A DNA stretch of 64,000 nt from Isochrysis galbana (lineage: Eukaryota > Haptophyta > Isochrysidales > Isochrysidaceae). The stretch lies in the NCBI GenBank assembly GCA_018136815.1, contig CM030931.1, positions 7,982,550-8,046,549 of the forward strand. The letters run 5' to 3'. Position numbers and translations under genes: made by a program. Under the pieces are notes generated by a model. The model ran no database searches and was not told where the DNA came from. It saw only the letters and a program-made list of their open reading frames with translations. Shown here in pieces: positions 1 to 12,300 of the stretch. Positions within the stretch are counted from its first letter, which is position 1, and the number at the start of each line of letters is the position of its first letter.

Positions 1-1
1 T

Positions 2-499
2 GAGGAGCGGTTGTGTATGCCCCTCCAAACACCTTTGGCCCATGCAAAAGACGTCCTCGAAGCGCTAGCGCGATTACAAATCCTGCTCCAAGGCGGCCAA
101 TTGTCGCCGAATGCAGCGCAGCGAAGCGTCGCTCCCCACAACCAAGCTGTCTCCTCTTCAATGGCGGCATCGCACTCTTGCTCGGCCTGTCGATGCGGGA
201 TTGAGAACGACTTGCGCCGCGTGATTGCCGGTTCTAGAGAAGTTGGTGGGTGGAGGACTCACAACTTCAATCTCTCAGGCGAGTACCGCTTTCACTGCGC
301 ACGATGCGATGTCGACTTGTGTGGTGGTTGCTACGACAAATGGAAGAAAGGCGACGCCCCCGCGCAAGCCATTCATCCACTGAGCCACGACCTTTCAGTA
401 ATTGCACCCATTACAACGCCATGGGGCGGCTCTTCCTATGGCGCCTTGCCCGCGCCCCCACCGCTCACCTCACGGAATCGACGCGGACCCTTCGGCTGA
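2..499 (+). CDS. ZZ-like zinc-finger protein, C-terminal part (5' end outside window)
   Basis: The frame is open to the left window edge, so this is probably the last exon of a larger gene; an in-frame ATG lies at position 17. The visible 160 residues contain a cysteine-rich segment: a CxxC-like pair (CSACRC), then about 40 residues later CARC, CGGC and a closing HPLSH. This spacing resembles a ZZ-type or DC1/PHD-like zinc finger. Such fingers mediate protein or lipid contacts, but no partner can be read here. The tail is proline-rich and ends at TGA 497-499. It could also be a spurious exon; the cysteine pattern is the only support. Confidence 0.45.
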   Translation, partial: EERLCMPLQTPLAHAKDVLEALARLQILLQGGQLSPNAAQRSVAPHNQAVSSSMAASHSCSACRCGIENDLRRVIAGSREVGGWRTHNFNLSGEYRFHCARCDVDLCGGCYDKWKKGDAPAQAIHPLSHDLSVIAPITTPWGGSSYGALPAPPPLTSRNRRGPFG

Positions 500-2473
500 A
501 GCAGTAACGATGGAACAATCCAGAGATGCGCAAGCGATTTGATCTCGCATTGAATTCGCTCTCGCTTAGTAGTAGTGGTAAAGTGTAAGCACATCTGAGA
601 TGGCATGTGAGTATAAAAACGCTTTTAAAATATTCTTGAAGGTTCAGGCTACTCTACTGCTAGCTCTGGATCCCATCGCACTCATGATGCTGCCCCTCGC
701 CATCGCCTATACCCCACACTTTCACCCCCTTCGCCCGCTACCCCCTCAAGGGGGGTCGGCCCGCGTGGCACAACAACGGGCCAGGCGGGGGCGGGGGGTG
801 GGCTGGGGCAGGCCTGTCAGCTTTATTCTGTAGACAAACGTAAACGCGCGCGTTGCTCACCTTATTCTGTCTCTCTACCTATTCTCGGGGTCTTTCGGGT
901 CGTTCTCTTCTCGAATTCGCGCCGCTCCATCGCCGCTGTCGCGGTTGTCTTTTGTCGTTCACCGGCCCCATGGCCCCTGGAACATTTGCAACATTGACGT
1001 CGCCGACCCGGTGTTCCACGCTGCTAACTGCTGGTTGAATGCGGCTGCATTCGTGAACATAAACGACATTTCTTTTACAGATGACGTGAAAAAACTATTG
1101 TTATAGTTTTAGCGATGGAGCGCGCGCCGACCGCTCCCACCTCCCAGCCCCCCGCCGCCACGACGCCCCACCGGGGCCGCCCCAAGCCGCCGGAGCCGAA
1201 GCGCTCACAGGCCCCCGCGCGAAGCCTACCCTCTCGCCCCTTCGGTTTACGCACATAGATTCCCTCCTTACTTTCTACTTACTCGTTCGCGGTAACCGCC
1301 GTTCGCCGTCGGCTCTTCCGTCGCATCGTCGCTCTCTTGTCGGCTTTCTCTTCCTTGTTTCCTTCCTTATGTGTCTTCCCCGCCCAAGTGGTGAAAGATA
1401 CGTTAGTGTGGAGGAATATTGGGGGAAAGTCGAGTGTGCGTGTCTCGGATTGTTGTCGGACTAGGTGGATTGGTACCCTGTCGGCCTCTGTCGCCCTCGT
1501 CCCTCGCCCCAGTCGCCAGTCGCTCCTCGCTCCCTCGTTCTCGCTCTCGCTCTCGCTCCGTCGTAACAAGCAATCTTACAACACCAACCAATTCCACTCA
1601 CTCACCCACTCACGCCCGCTATCTGCCATGTCCGTTCCGTCCTCGCGCTCACCCTCGCCACTGCCCGCCATCCATCTTCCCGCCATGGGAGATGATCAGC
1701 CCGTCCAACCCGCCAATGCCCAAAAGGCCGTGCCTTCCGCCGCCTACCTTCCGTCCCATCCGGTTCCTTCTGTCCCGTCCGTATAACCTCCAGTCCGTCA
1801 GTCAGATGGGAGTTGCCGCAAGGCGGGGAATGAGGGCGAGGAAGGGAAGGGAGCGTGGCTACGAGAAAGTGATTCAGTGCCACGCGCGAGGCGAGGATAT
1901 TAAAAGTTTTTTTTCGAGTTGCACCTCCTTAATGATAATGCACCTCTGGTGCATTTCATGCACGCCCGGGTGAATGTGTAATGTGTGAATGTGTTACGCA
2001 TGCATTAATCATGCACCTCGGATAAATGTAGAGAAGGTGGTAAAAAATCTTTAAATACGAACCGCTACGTACACGGTATGAGGCAGAGTGCTTTTGCTAC
2101 TCCTGACTCCCAACTACCCTCCCTGTCCTACGTCCTACCACATCCCCTTTCCCCTCCCCCCGCTGTAGAGAAAGCGGTAAAGATCTACGGCTTCTTCCAA
2201 AAAAAAATCTGAAGATTTATCCACAGCTCCTTCCATGCCCATGCCTCCACGCCCAACAACAACAACATGAGCATACTGTTAGCCAACAGGCAACTGGACC
2301 GGGCTACATCTACATGATAAAAGAACTTTGCCCGAACGTTGGACATTTAGGCAACTTGATGGCGCTCAATTGAGTCCGTCCCACGTTCGACGGAGCGCGA
2401 CATAAGGAAAGCGGGGTGCGCTCCATGATCCAATCGTTTTATTAACGATGGTTCCGAAAACTTCATTCTGTTG
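500..2473. other. Intergenic region with retroelement 3' end, CT-rich DNA and a hairpin
   Basis: No convincing gene. At about 618-840 lies a minus-strand copy of a retroelement 3' end (CTTCAAGAATATTTTA tail, read on the minus strand) related to copies at 34 kb. Positions 1480-1560 are CT-rich. A perfect 8-bp stem with a 3-base loop (AATGCACC-TCT-GGTGCATT) sits at 1937-1955. A short ORF at 1629-1786 begins MSVPSSRSPSP and resembles a serine/proline-rich ORF on the minus strand near 61.6 kb; both may be 5' parts of mobile-element proteins. A second A/T-rich retro tail lies near 2196-2215. Confidence 0.5.
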
Positions 2474-3985
2474 CCCCGTACACAACTATCGCACAAGTCG
2501 CTAATGCTTTAACGTCATGCCTGCCATGCATGGCCACAACGCCGCGTGTGATATCACCTGCAATCACATACTACTATACGTTCAGGGGGCACATGCAGCA
2601 AGGAAAGACGAGTAGGATGGTCCATAGTAGCCGTAGAAGGAGTCAGAAGAAGAAGAAGAAGAAGAAGAAGAAGAAGAAGAAGAAGAAGAAGAGAAATGAG
2701 AGCACTCAGAGAGGCCACGCACACAATGTGCTCAGCGGCGAGCCCCGTGATTGAGCCACACTCTCTGCCGTATGGTGGCATACGAGCATGCATTTCGCGT
2801 CCGCTACACATCCGCTGCGCGATTTCAGGTACTAGGGGCCCCGCACGTGGGTAGGAGTGAGGCTTTCTTGAGAGAACGGCCGCAAGTGGTGAGGTTTCAT
2901 GTTCGGGGCAAGCTACTCCCAAAGGGTCCGCCTAGCTTGTGTCGAGCAGTCGCTACTTACCACGCACGTAGAACTCCGTCTTGCGCGTGAGTGAGTGCGT
3001 GCTTCCAATCGGTTGGTCTCATTGGGCATTGACAAGGCTGACCGATGGAATCGGCCTTGGATCTAAGTAGAAGTGATGTGTACATATGACAACCACACGT
3101 GTTGTAGACTCTTGCGCCAATTCAAAGAAATGTTGGTCTTCGCCGGTGGCTGTGCCTCATTTGGGAGTGGAAAGATGACAGAGAGACGAACGGCAAGCTT
3201 CAGTTCATGGTTGCGTAAAGGACTGTTGAGCGCCTCGGTCGAGCGCATTCTTGCCCACCATGACAATCAGGTCCAGTCGAATCGATGCCTTTACAGGGAA
3301 ACCGCATTAGATGCTAACGCCTCCATAGGCGTGCATCATTGCCTGGGCATCCATGAAGCAGATCCATGCGAAGGCGAGTACCGAGACGACTACTTTTCGT
3401 TGAGTCATCATAAGTTCGGCGTGCTCCTCCAGGAGCCTCTCCTTCTCTCCTTTGGCCTCGCTCAAAATGGTCCGTGCAGTGAGGATGGCCGTGTCCGCCT
3501 CGCGGAGAAGCGCCTTGGTCACTTCCTCCTTGTTCTCAGCCTCACGCCCCTCTTCGATTGGCGCGGGGCCACCGCCGAACATGCTGCGCCTCTTTCTCTC
3601 GAACTCGAGGTGCAGCTTGTCGTCAGGGCGCGGCACGTCAAGCATCGATGCCTCAAATCCGCCGTCCTCGTCCAGCTCCACCTCCTCCTCCTCCTCCTCC
3701 TCCTCTCCCCCAGGCTCAGTGGCAGAGAGAGAAATGGAGAGACGGTAGACGAGCGGCCGTCTGAATGGAGGGAGCGCAGGGGAGACGAGGAGCGCGTTGG
3801 CGCCACTGGGCATGGCGCCAAGCGCCAGCACCAACATGGCGCACTCGGCGCGCATCGCCCGGGTGCGCGCGCGCGCTCGCTCCCCCGTCTGCCTCCCCCC
3901 CCCCTCCCCCCTTCCCTTCTCCCCCGCCCCCCCCCCCCCCCCCCCGCGCCCTCTCTTGCTCTCGCTGTCTCCGTCCATCCGCCCG
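2474..3985. repeat. Left arm of a 3.5-kb inverted repeat
   Basis: The outer edge (CCCCGTACACAACTATCGCA) matches the reverse complement of 5971-5998. Homology continues inward to about 3985, opposite about 4615. The arm contains gene A (minus strand), its 3' flank and an (AGA)n run at 2645-2692 that is shorter and interrupted in the other arm. The arms are clearly homologous but not identical, with point changes and small indels, so the duplication is not very recent. Confidence 0.85.
3307..3855 (-). CDS. Small membrane protein with signal peptide, paralog A
   Basis: This is a 182-aa protein of unknown function. The chosen start gives MRAECAMLVLALGAMPSGANA, a classical signal peptide with an A-x-A type cleavage site. 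It is followed by a short basic, hydroxylated stretch (PPFRRPLV...SISLSAT) that could be a plastid transit-like extension. Next comes a Glu-rich run, a conserved middle (SMLDVPRPDDKLHLEFE), a helical Glu/Lys/Ala-rich region and one C-terminal hydrophobic segment (VVVSVLAFAWICFMDA). The longer upstream open frame is low-complexity and was not used. Its paralog lies in the right arm of the inverted repeat, transcribed divergently. The C-termini of the two differ after the coiled region. Secretory or plastid-membrane localisation is inferred; no known family was recognised. Confidence 0.65.
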   Translation of the reverse strand: MRAECAMLVLALGAMPSGANALLVSPALPPFRRPLVYRLSISLSATEPGGEEEEEEEEVELDEDGGFEASMLDVPRPDDKLHLEFERKRRSMFGGGPAPIEEGREAENKEEVTKALLREADTAILTARTILSEAKGEKERLLEEHAELMMTQRKVVVSVLAFAWICFMDAQAMMHAYGGVSI

Positions 3986-4463
3986 CATCCGTTTATGAAG
4001 CTCTCTCCTTCTCCTCCTCTGTAATATTTCTCGTACAACCACACCCCCTCCTCATTCTTGACTCCACTAATAAAGTTGACGGGGACGAGGAAAGAGTAGA
4101 AGCAGATCCTCTCTTTCTCGCCCTCATCATCCATCATCCGGCCTCATCATCTCTTCATCCCCCGCAGGAGAAAGGGGTGTTTCTGTGTGTGGCTGAAAGT
4201 CTTGTACGAGTACAGCAGAGGAGTCTCGAGGAAAGGGGGGAGACATGGCTGCCAGATGGCCACTAAGGGAATGAGCACTCGAATAGGAGTAGCTCTATAT
4301 AATCCCAGCCTCGCTCGGGGAGCTCGGAGCGACCGGCGGACGGGGCGTGTCGAATAAAGGGGTCGTCTCTAGAGGAGGTGTCTTCCCAGAGAGGCACAAC
4401 TGAAGTAGAGCCTATCCTCAAGAAGAAGCTGAGAGAAGAGAGGGAGAGAGGAGTGAGAGAAGG

Positions 4464-4505
<42 letters not shown>

Positions 4506-4614
4506 TCCCTCGTCTCATCGCCCTCCTTCTCACATTTCTCCTCTAGGATCTCTCTTCTCTCCCTCTGTACGGGCACCGCAGCAAGGTAGTTCCAGTGGGA
4601 AAAACACGGTGATG
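3986..4614. promoter_or_regulatory. Spacer between the inverted-repeat arms; candidate bidirectional promoter
   Basis: This non-duplicated spacer separates the divergent paralogs A and A'. A TATA-like TATATAAT lies at 4296-4303, followed by GC-rich DNA, and a (CT)n tract lies at 4470-4501. Both genes are read outward from here, so it must hold or border their promoters. The exact start sites cannot be placed. Confidence 0.35.
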
Positions 4615-5998
4615 GGAGGATGGGCGGAGACGGAGAGGGAGAGAGGGCGGGGAGAGGGGGAGGAAGAAGGGGGGGGGAGGGGGGGGAGCGAGCGCGCGCG
4701 CGCACCCGGGCGATGCGCGCCGAGTGCGCCATGTTGGTGCTGGCGCTTGGCGCCATGCCCAGTGGCGCCAACGCGCTCCTCGTCTCCCCTGTGCTCCCTC
4801 CATTCAGACGGCCACTCGTCTCCCGTCTCTCCATTTCTCTCTCTGCCACTGAGCCTGGGGGCGAGGAGGAGGAGGAGGAGGTGGAGCCGGACAAGGACAG
4901 CGGATTTGAGGCATCGATGCTTGACGTGCCGCGCCCTGACGACAAGCTGCACCTCGAGTTCGAGAGAAAGAGGCGCAGCATGTTCGGCGGTGGCCCATCG
5001 CCAATTGAAGAGGTGCTTGAGGCTGAGAACAAGGAGGAAGTGGCCAAGGCGCTTCTCTGGGAGGCGGACACTGCCATCCTCACTGCACGGACTATTTTCA
5101 CCGAGGTCAAAGAAGAGAAGGAGAGGATCATGAAAGAGCACGCCAGACTTTTGATGTTGGGAAGTCGTCTGTGCGACGCGGCACTCGTCCTCGTAGTTGT
5201 CTGGTTCTTAACGGAGGTGTTAGCATCTAGTGCTTTTTTCAGTGGAGGGCATCAATTCGACTGGACCTGAGTGTTATGGTGGGCACGAATGCGCTCGACC
5301 GAGGCACTCAACAGTCCTTTACGCAACCATGAATTGATTCTTGCCGTTCGTCTCTCTGTCATCTTTCCACTCCCAAATGAGGCACAGCCACCGGCGAAGA
5401 CCAACATTTCTTTGAATTGGCGCAAGAGTCTACAACACGTGTGGTTGTCATATGCACACAGCACTACCACTTACATCCTAGGCCACTTCTGTCGGTCAGC
5501 CTTGTCAATACCCAATGAGACCAACCGATTGGAAGCACGCACTCTTTCACGCGCAACGGACTCCTACTCGTGAGGTACGTAACGACTGTGCTTGATGCAT
5601 ACAAGCAAGGTTCACGTGCGGCCGTTCTTTCAAGAATGCCTTGTTCCTACCCACTGGCCGTGGCCCTTTCACCTGAAGTGACGCAGCGGACGTGTAGCGG
5701 GCGCGAAATGCGTGCTCGTATACCATCATACGGCAGAGAGTGTGGCTCAATCACGCGGCTCGCCGCTGAGCGCATTGTGTGCGTGGCCTCTCTGAGTCCT
5801 CTCGTTCCTCTTCTCGTTCCTCTTCTTGTTCTTTTCCTTCTGACTCCTTCTACGGCTACTATGGATCATCTTACTCGTCTTCTCTTGCTCCATGTGCCCA
5901 TTGAACGTGTAGTATTATGTGATTGCAGATGATATCACACGCGGCGTCGTGGCCGTGGCGAAAACATTTTGCGACTTGTGCGATAGTTGTGTACGGGG
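4615..5998. repeat. Right arm of the 3.5-kb inverted repeat
   Basis: Reverse-complement counterpart of 2474-3985. It carries paralog A' on the plus strand, the shared 3' flank (5271-5560) and a distal segment (5570-5940) matching 2560-2920 in reverse. Several in-frame differences and indels separate the arms. Confidence 0.85.
4713..5270 (+). CDS. Small membrane protein with signal peptide, paralog A'
   Basis: This 185-aa protein is closely related to paralog A. It has the same start and signal peptide (MRAECAMLVLALGAMPSGANA), a Glu-rich run, the conserved SMLDVPRPDDKLHLEFE block and FERKRRSMFGGGP, then an amphipathic Glu/Lys region. It ends with a C-terminal hydrophobic segment (LCDAALVLVVVWFLTEVL) and a short tail. 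Most substitutions relative to A leave the frame intact, and the protein is open throughout, which suggests coding constraint on both copies. The C-terminal 40 residues differ in sequence but both keep one hydrophobic helix. Function is unknown; targeting to a plastid or endomembrane is an inference from the N-terminus. Confidence 0.65.
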   Translation: MRAECAMLVLALGAMPSGANALLVSPVLPPFRRPLVSRLSISLSATEPGGEEEEEEVEPDKDSGFEASMLDVPRPDDKLHLEFERKRRSMFGGGPSPIEEVLEAENKEEVAKALLWEADTAILTARTIFTEVKEEKERIMKEHARLLMLGSRLCDAALVLVVVWFLTEVLASSAFFSGGHQFDWT

Positions 5999-6790
5999 CA
6001 CGGATGTTTCGCAACCGTTAACCATTCATTCTATATCCAAGTTGTAATGATAATCAAAATGATAGAAAAAAACCGTTTAATGCTCTCGCCTCGCACGCGG
6101 CCTTGGGCTTCTCTTACATAGCCACGCCCGCGCACCCTCTTACGAGAGGTGGGGGTGGGGGAGACCGCGGGTGAAAAAGACTCGGGTGGCCCAAATTTTT
6201 TCATCGTGGGACCGGGGTAAGATTTGCCCTCCTCTCTCCCCGCGCGAATCCGAATCCGAAGCAGAGCGATGCAGTGCGTATGAGTTCACGTTGACGCGCC
6301 CTCGAGGGCCCATTACCATTACGGTGGCTTGGGCAAGGTGTGGGTGTTGACCCATCTGGCCTCTTGCCTCTTGCAAGTGTTGACGCAATGCACGACAAGT
6401 CGTGTTGACACGGTGTTGCTAACGCGGTCTGTATACGTGCTACATCGCAGTGTTGGGGGCAACAGTACAGTGACAGTGCTGGGGGCCGACTACACGGTAA
6501 AGCCCCCCTTTCTGCACACCACTTGCCTGCAGAATGGGGGCTCCGGGTGTCGAGTCGAGTGCAACCGGAGGGCTCTGAGCCACTCCGTCGCGAGCGGCAC
6601 CGGCGGCTAGCGCGGCGCTTTGGCCCTCCTCCCCGCTCCCCGCCGGGAGTCGGGTGAATAAAATTCTGGATTGGGTCGAGCAACTGTTGTATTGCTGCCC
6701 ATCTGAAGGCTGTAGTGTCGAATCAAGCCGAAGCTTGATGCTTGATCGTGGCAAGTCTCAATGGTCAATGGGGCAAGCTAGGGGCACAGA
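5999..6790. other. Intergenic region with a short dispersed repeat
   Basis: No gene recognised. The segment at 6277-6340 (GAGTTCACGTTGACGCGCCC and following bases) recurs in modified form at 51118-51180, so a dispersed repeat is present. The rest may be the decayed 5' part of the hAT element that follows. Confidence 0.4.
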
Positions 6791-8273
6791 GTGAAGAGAA
6801 GTCTTGAGAGAGGGGGGGAAAGGGCGCGCTACATCGCGACGAGGGCCACGAGACACCACCCCATCACTCACTCACCAACAAGAAAACTCCGAAAACTAAC
6901 GCAACTTCGCACAAACAAACCAATGAAACAAGTAAGGACAACCAAACAAATTCGGCGTGCAATGCGGCGGAGCTTCGAGACTTCGAGACAACTCACTGGT
7001 GAAAACAAAACTCACTCAATTTTCTTCACACAACGCATGATGACACATGTGCTCAGTCTCGAATTGAAAGATTTCGCAAAAGTGCCCCAAGTGGCAGATG
7101 TTGTTGGGAAAGTTGGCACCGTCTTATCGCTGTTTTGGGGTCGCACGAGGTGGCCGCGCACGAAGCTCCGAGAGACCATCGCTGCTAATCATGGCGGGAG
7201 GCAGTTGGGCTTGTACCGCGCAAAGCAAACACGGTTTGCCGGCAAATTTAGAGAAATGTCTCGAATGCTCCGTGTCAAACCTGAGTTGCAGCAAGTGGTG
7301 GTGACGATGGAGTATGCAGCGCACAAGTTTTCATCGCAAGGGCGATCGGTGGCCGGCGAGGACGAGGGCAATTGGGATGTGAACATAGGCAGCAAGGTCA
7401 AGGCTATTGTGCTTGATGATGAGGGTTTCTGGGGACCTCTCACTCTCATTCTCCACGCAGTTATGCCAGTTGTGAAGCTCCTTCGTCTCATGGATAGCAA
7501 CAAATACTGCATGGGCAAAGTCTACGACCGGATGTTTATGATTGGACAGCGCCTGGAATCGATGCAAGCCAAGGTCCCTTGGTTCAAGGATTTATCGAAG
7601 GTCGAAGGTGCATGCCGATCGTTGGGAATACCTCCACTCACCCATGCATGCAGCAGGTTATGCCTTGGATCCAGAATACATGCAAACGGTTGGCGATTTG
7701 GATGAAGCGACCACGGATGGCTTGCACACGATATTTGACCGCCTTTGCTTACGTGATGCTATCTTGGCTTCCCCCAACCCGGATGAGGCTTGGAAAGAGT
7801 ATACCTTCTCCACCCCTGCGGTGGTGCAACGAGTGGCGCAAGTGGAGAGAGAATTTGCCGTGTTCCAAGATGGCGATGGCGCGTTTTCTCGGCCGTCCGC
7901 AATAGAAAACGCCAAGGCTATGGAACCGTCTCAGTGGTGGACAATGTACGGCAAGCATGTTCCAATGCTTGCAAGTCTTGCACAACAAGTTTTGTCGCAG
8001 CCAACAGCCGCATCGGCAGCGGAACGCAACTGGTCAGTGTATGGCCAAATTCATTCTCAAGCTCGGTCACGCATGTCCCATCAAGTGGCAGATAAGTTGG
8101 TCTTCGCGCATGAATCAATGCATGTGCAGATGCGCATGCAAAGTGCTGGATGGTCACCGGATGTCGTCAAATGGGACGATGATGATGATGACGACAGTGA
8201 CCAAGAGGATGATTGGGTTGGTGATGAGGCTGCGTGTCCCAGTGAGGAAACGATTAAAAGTCTGCTCATTTGA
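6791..8273 (+). pseudogene. hAT-family transposase, frameshifted
   Basis: Two overlapping frames together give the central and C-terminal parts of a hAT transposase. The first (to about 7600) has the DUF659-like region with hydrophobic helices and the TRFAGKFREMSRML segment typical of the catalytic core. The second (from about 7600 to the stop at 8273) has HSPMHAAGYALDPEY, then the C-terminal dimerisation region (SAAERNWSVYGQIHSQARSRM) and an acidic tail. A single shift between about 7585 and 7612 is needed to join them, so this copy is not translatable as one product. The N-terminal BED zinc finger is absent or decayed. hAT transposases move DNA by cut-and-paste with 8-bp target duplications. 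No terminal repeats could be assigned. Confidence 0.85.
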
Positions 8274-9373
<1,100 letters not shown>

Positions 9374-12300
9374 ATGGGTGGAGGCAACGCGCAGAAATCA
9401 GCAATGGCCCGCGCCAAGAATGCCGAGAGGGCGCAGCAGGAGGGCAAGGGTGGCGGTGGCGCCGCGGGGATCAAGTCTCGCCAGGCGGACGCAGCCGTGC
9501 AGGCGGAGGCGATGGTCATGCGCGAGAAGTTGCACGCGGAGCGGGCGGAGCGCGAGCGCTTGCGGCTGGAGAAGGAGGCGGCCGCCGCCAAGCGCGCCGC
9601 CAAGCTCGCAGCCGCCTCCGGCGTGAAAGCCATCGTCGAGGATGACGCCACCACCAAGAAGAAGAAGGCCGCTGCTGCTGCAGCCGCACTCGCCGCCGCG
9701 ACTGGTGGTGCCGCGCCAAAGAAGAAGGAGAAGGCGATGTCACGCTCGGATTCGACCTCCAAAGAGATGGACAACGCCGCCAAGAAGGGAGAGGTCGAGG
9801 AGGTCACGGAGACCGCGACGAACCAGGAAGAAAAGAAGATCCGAGAGTTCCATGATGTCGAAATTCCGGAGCCACCTCCGCTGACTGAGGAGGAGCTCGC
9901 CGCGGTCCGCGCCTCGATTGCTGAGCGCGAAATCATCTCACGCGAATATGCCGAGAAGGAAGCCGCGGCCAAGGCCGCCATCGTCGAGGAGGAGAGCGTT
10001 TCCAAGGCTCGCGCCGTCATTGCGAGCAAGGGGGCAAGCTGGAAGGTGTCAGCTGATGACTTTGAGAAGCTTCTTCTCGTCGCGCGCTCGACCTCTGCTA
10101 AGGGAGGAGACGAAGCGGCGGCTACTCAATCACTCCTTGACGAGCTCCTGGGTGCCTCGCCAGCCGCGAGCCTCGTGATCCGCGCCCTCACACCCGACAC
10201 CAAGGTGCTGCGCATGCAGGCCGTCAAGGCATGCGCCGAGGTTGTCAAGGCAGCTGTGGCTGCAGGCAAGGGGACCCAGGCCTTCCAGAAGCTCATGAGC
10301 GTGCTCGACACTCCGCTGGGTGACGCTGCTACCGACGAGCGTATCGCAACGGGCACACTCAGCTCCATCTCAAAGCTTGCTGGCTCCGTCGATAAGTCGT
10401 CCGTCCTCGCCCTCCTCGAGCGATCCAAGGCCTTCTTCAATGGCGATTCGCTTGAATCGGCTGCGGCCGCCTCGCTCGCTGCTGGCGCGCACTTGCGCGA
10501 AGCCATCGCGATGGGTACCATCGCTGCCGACGCCGAGCCAACTGCGCAACTCGTCGCCTCGCTGGACGAGATGGCCAAGGCCAACTCCCCTGCTGAGGCA
10601 CGCTCCGCCGCTTGCGGCCTCGGCGTCGCCGTGGGCGCGCTCGGCGCAGGTGCGATTGTCGAGCACGGTGTCGCTCAGAAGATCATCGAGGCCATGGACT
10701 CCAAATCAAAGACCGCGTCCAACTGCCGCGAGTCCGCTACCCTTGCGGTCGGTATGCTTTGTCGTGCGCTTCTCTTCAAGTTCGAGCCGTACGCCGTCCC
10801 GCTGCTCCCCAAGCTCGTCAAGCTCTTTGCGGACAAGGACAAGCGTGTTGCGGATGGAGCCACCTTTGCTGCGCGTGCGATGATCGAGGGGCTCTCAACC
10901 CTGTCGGTCAAGCTCGTTGTCGGCGCTCTCTACGAGGGCCTCGGTGTCGTCGGTGGCGGAGGCCGCGTGCGAATCGAGTGCCTGCGTCTTGCGGGCATCC
11001 TCGCGACCAACGCGCCCGGCACCATGGGCCCCTGCCTGCCAGAGTGCATCCCGCTCGTCATCGAGTGCATCAACGACTCTAACGCCAAGGTGCAAACTGC
11101 GGCAGAGGAAGCCCTGCCCGTGCTGTGCTCATGTGTGCAGAATGCTGAGGTCGCATCGACCCTGAAGGAATTTATCCTCCTGGCGCTCCGCAAGCCGGAC
11201 ACTACCCTTGAGTGCGTTGAAGAGGTGCTGATGACCACCTTCTGTAACCCCATGGATGGCACCTCGCTTGCATTCATGATGCCTATTATCATCCGCGGCA
11301 TCAAGGACGCCAACTACGAGCTCGTCAAGAAGGCAACTGTCTGCGCGTCCAACCTGTGTGCCCTTGTGAAGGACTCCTCGGACATCGCGCCGTTTGTACC
11401 GTTACTCATGCCACTCCTCGAGAAAAACAAGGAGCACTCTTCCCCAGTCATTCGCGAGGTGACGGTCAAGGCCCACACGGCTCTCGTGGAGGGAGCTGGC
11501 GACCTCGTCGACCCGGCCAAGCGCCACAAAGTGCTTGCCGACAATGTGCGCGCGTCTCTGTCCTCCATGCACTCCGACTTGCCCGCCGAGCTCCTAGACT
11601 ACTTGGGCGATACTTCGGCCGCCATGCTCGATGAGAAGCTTGGCGGTGTGGTTCGTGTCCAGTACTTCCGCGACGCCGTGCCGCAGCTCGCCGAGTGGCT
11701 GAGCAGCAGCCTGAGCGGCATTGTCGCCGTCGACGCGGCCGGAGTCACCGCCGTCGCCGAGGCCGCGGTGGAGAAGTTTCGGGAGGAGCTGCCTGAGGAG
11801 TCGCGCCAGATGCTTGCCAAGTCCGGCGACAAGGATTTCGCCCTCGACATGCAGAACATCATTCTCGCCTTCGCTGGCCGTGTCCTGTTGCGAAAGGCCG
11901 ATGTTCGCTTCCAGCGCGGGCACCGCTATGGCCTCATCGGCCAGAACGGCACTGGCAAGACCACGCTGCTCAATCGTCTCGCCGCCAAGGACATCAACGG
12001 TTTTCCACAAGAGTTGCGAACTTGGTACATCCGTCACGAGGTGCTTTGTGACGATGGCGTTGATGTGCGCAGCTTCCTCAAGGAGAAGGCCCCCGAGGGG
12101 CGCAAAGATGATGCCCTCGTCGAGGACGTGCTCTCGCGTGTGAACTTCCCCGAGGAATTCAAAGCGACTTACGTGAATTCACTCTCGGGTGGCTGGAAGA
12201 TGCGCATGTCTGTTGCCATTTCGATGATGCACGAACCCGAGTTGCTCCTGCTTGACGAGCCCACAAACCATCTCGATCGCGAGGCCATTGACTGGCTGAC

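Noticed and set aside
3073-4266. 397-aa plus-strand ORF
   Set aside because: It is the antisense of paralog A and the spacer; the conserved paralog pattern and signal peptide are on the other strand.
4378-5133. 251-aa and 237-aa ORFs over paralog A'
   Set aside because: Other-frame readings of A' and its GC/CT-rich leader, with low-complexity sequence.
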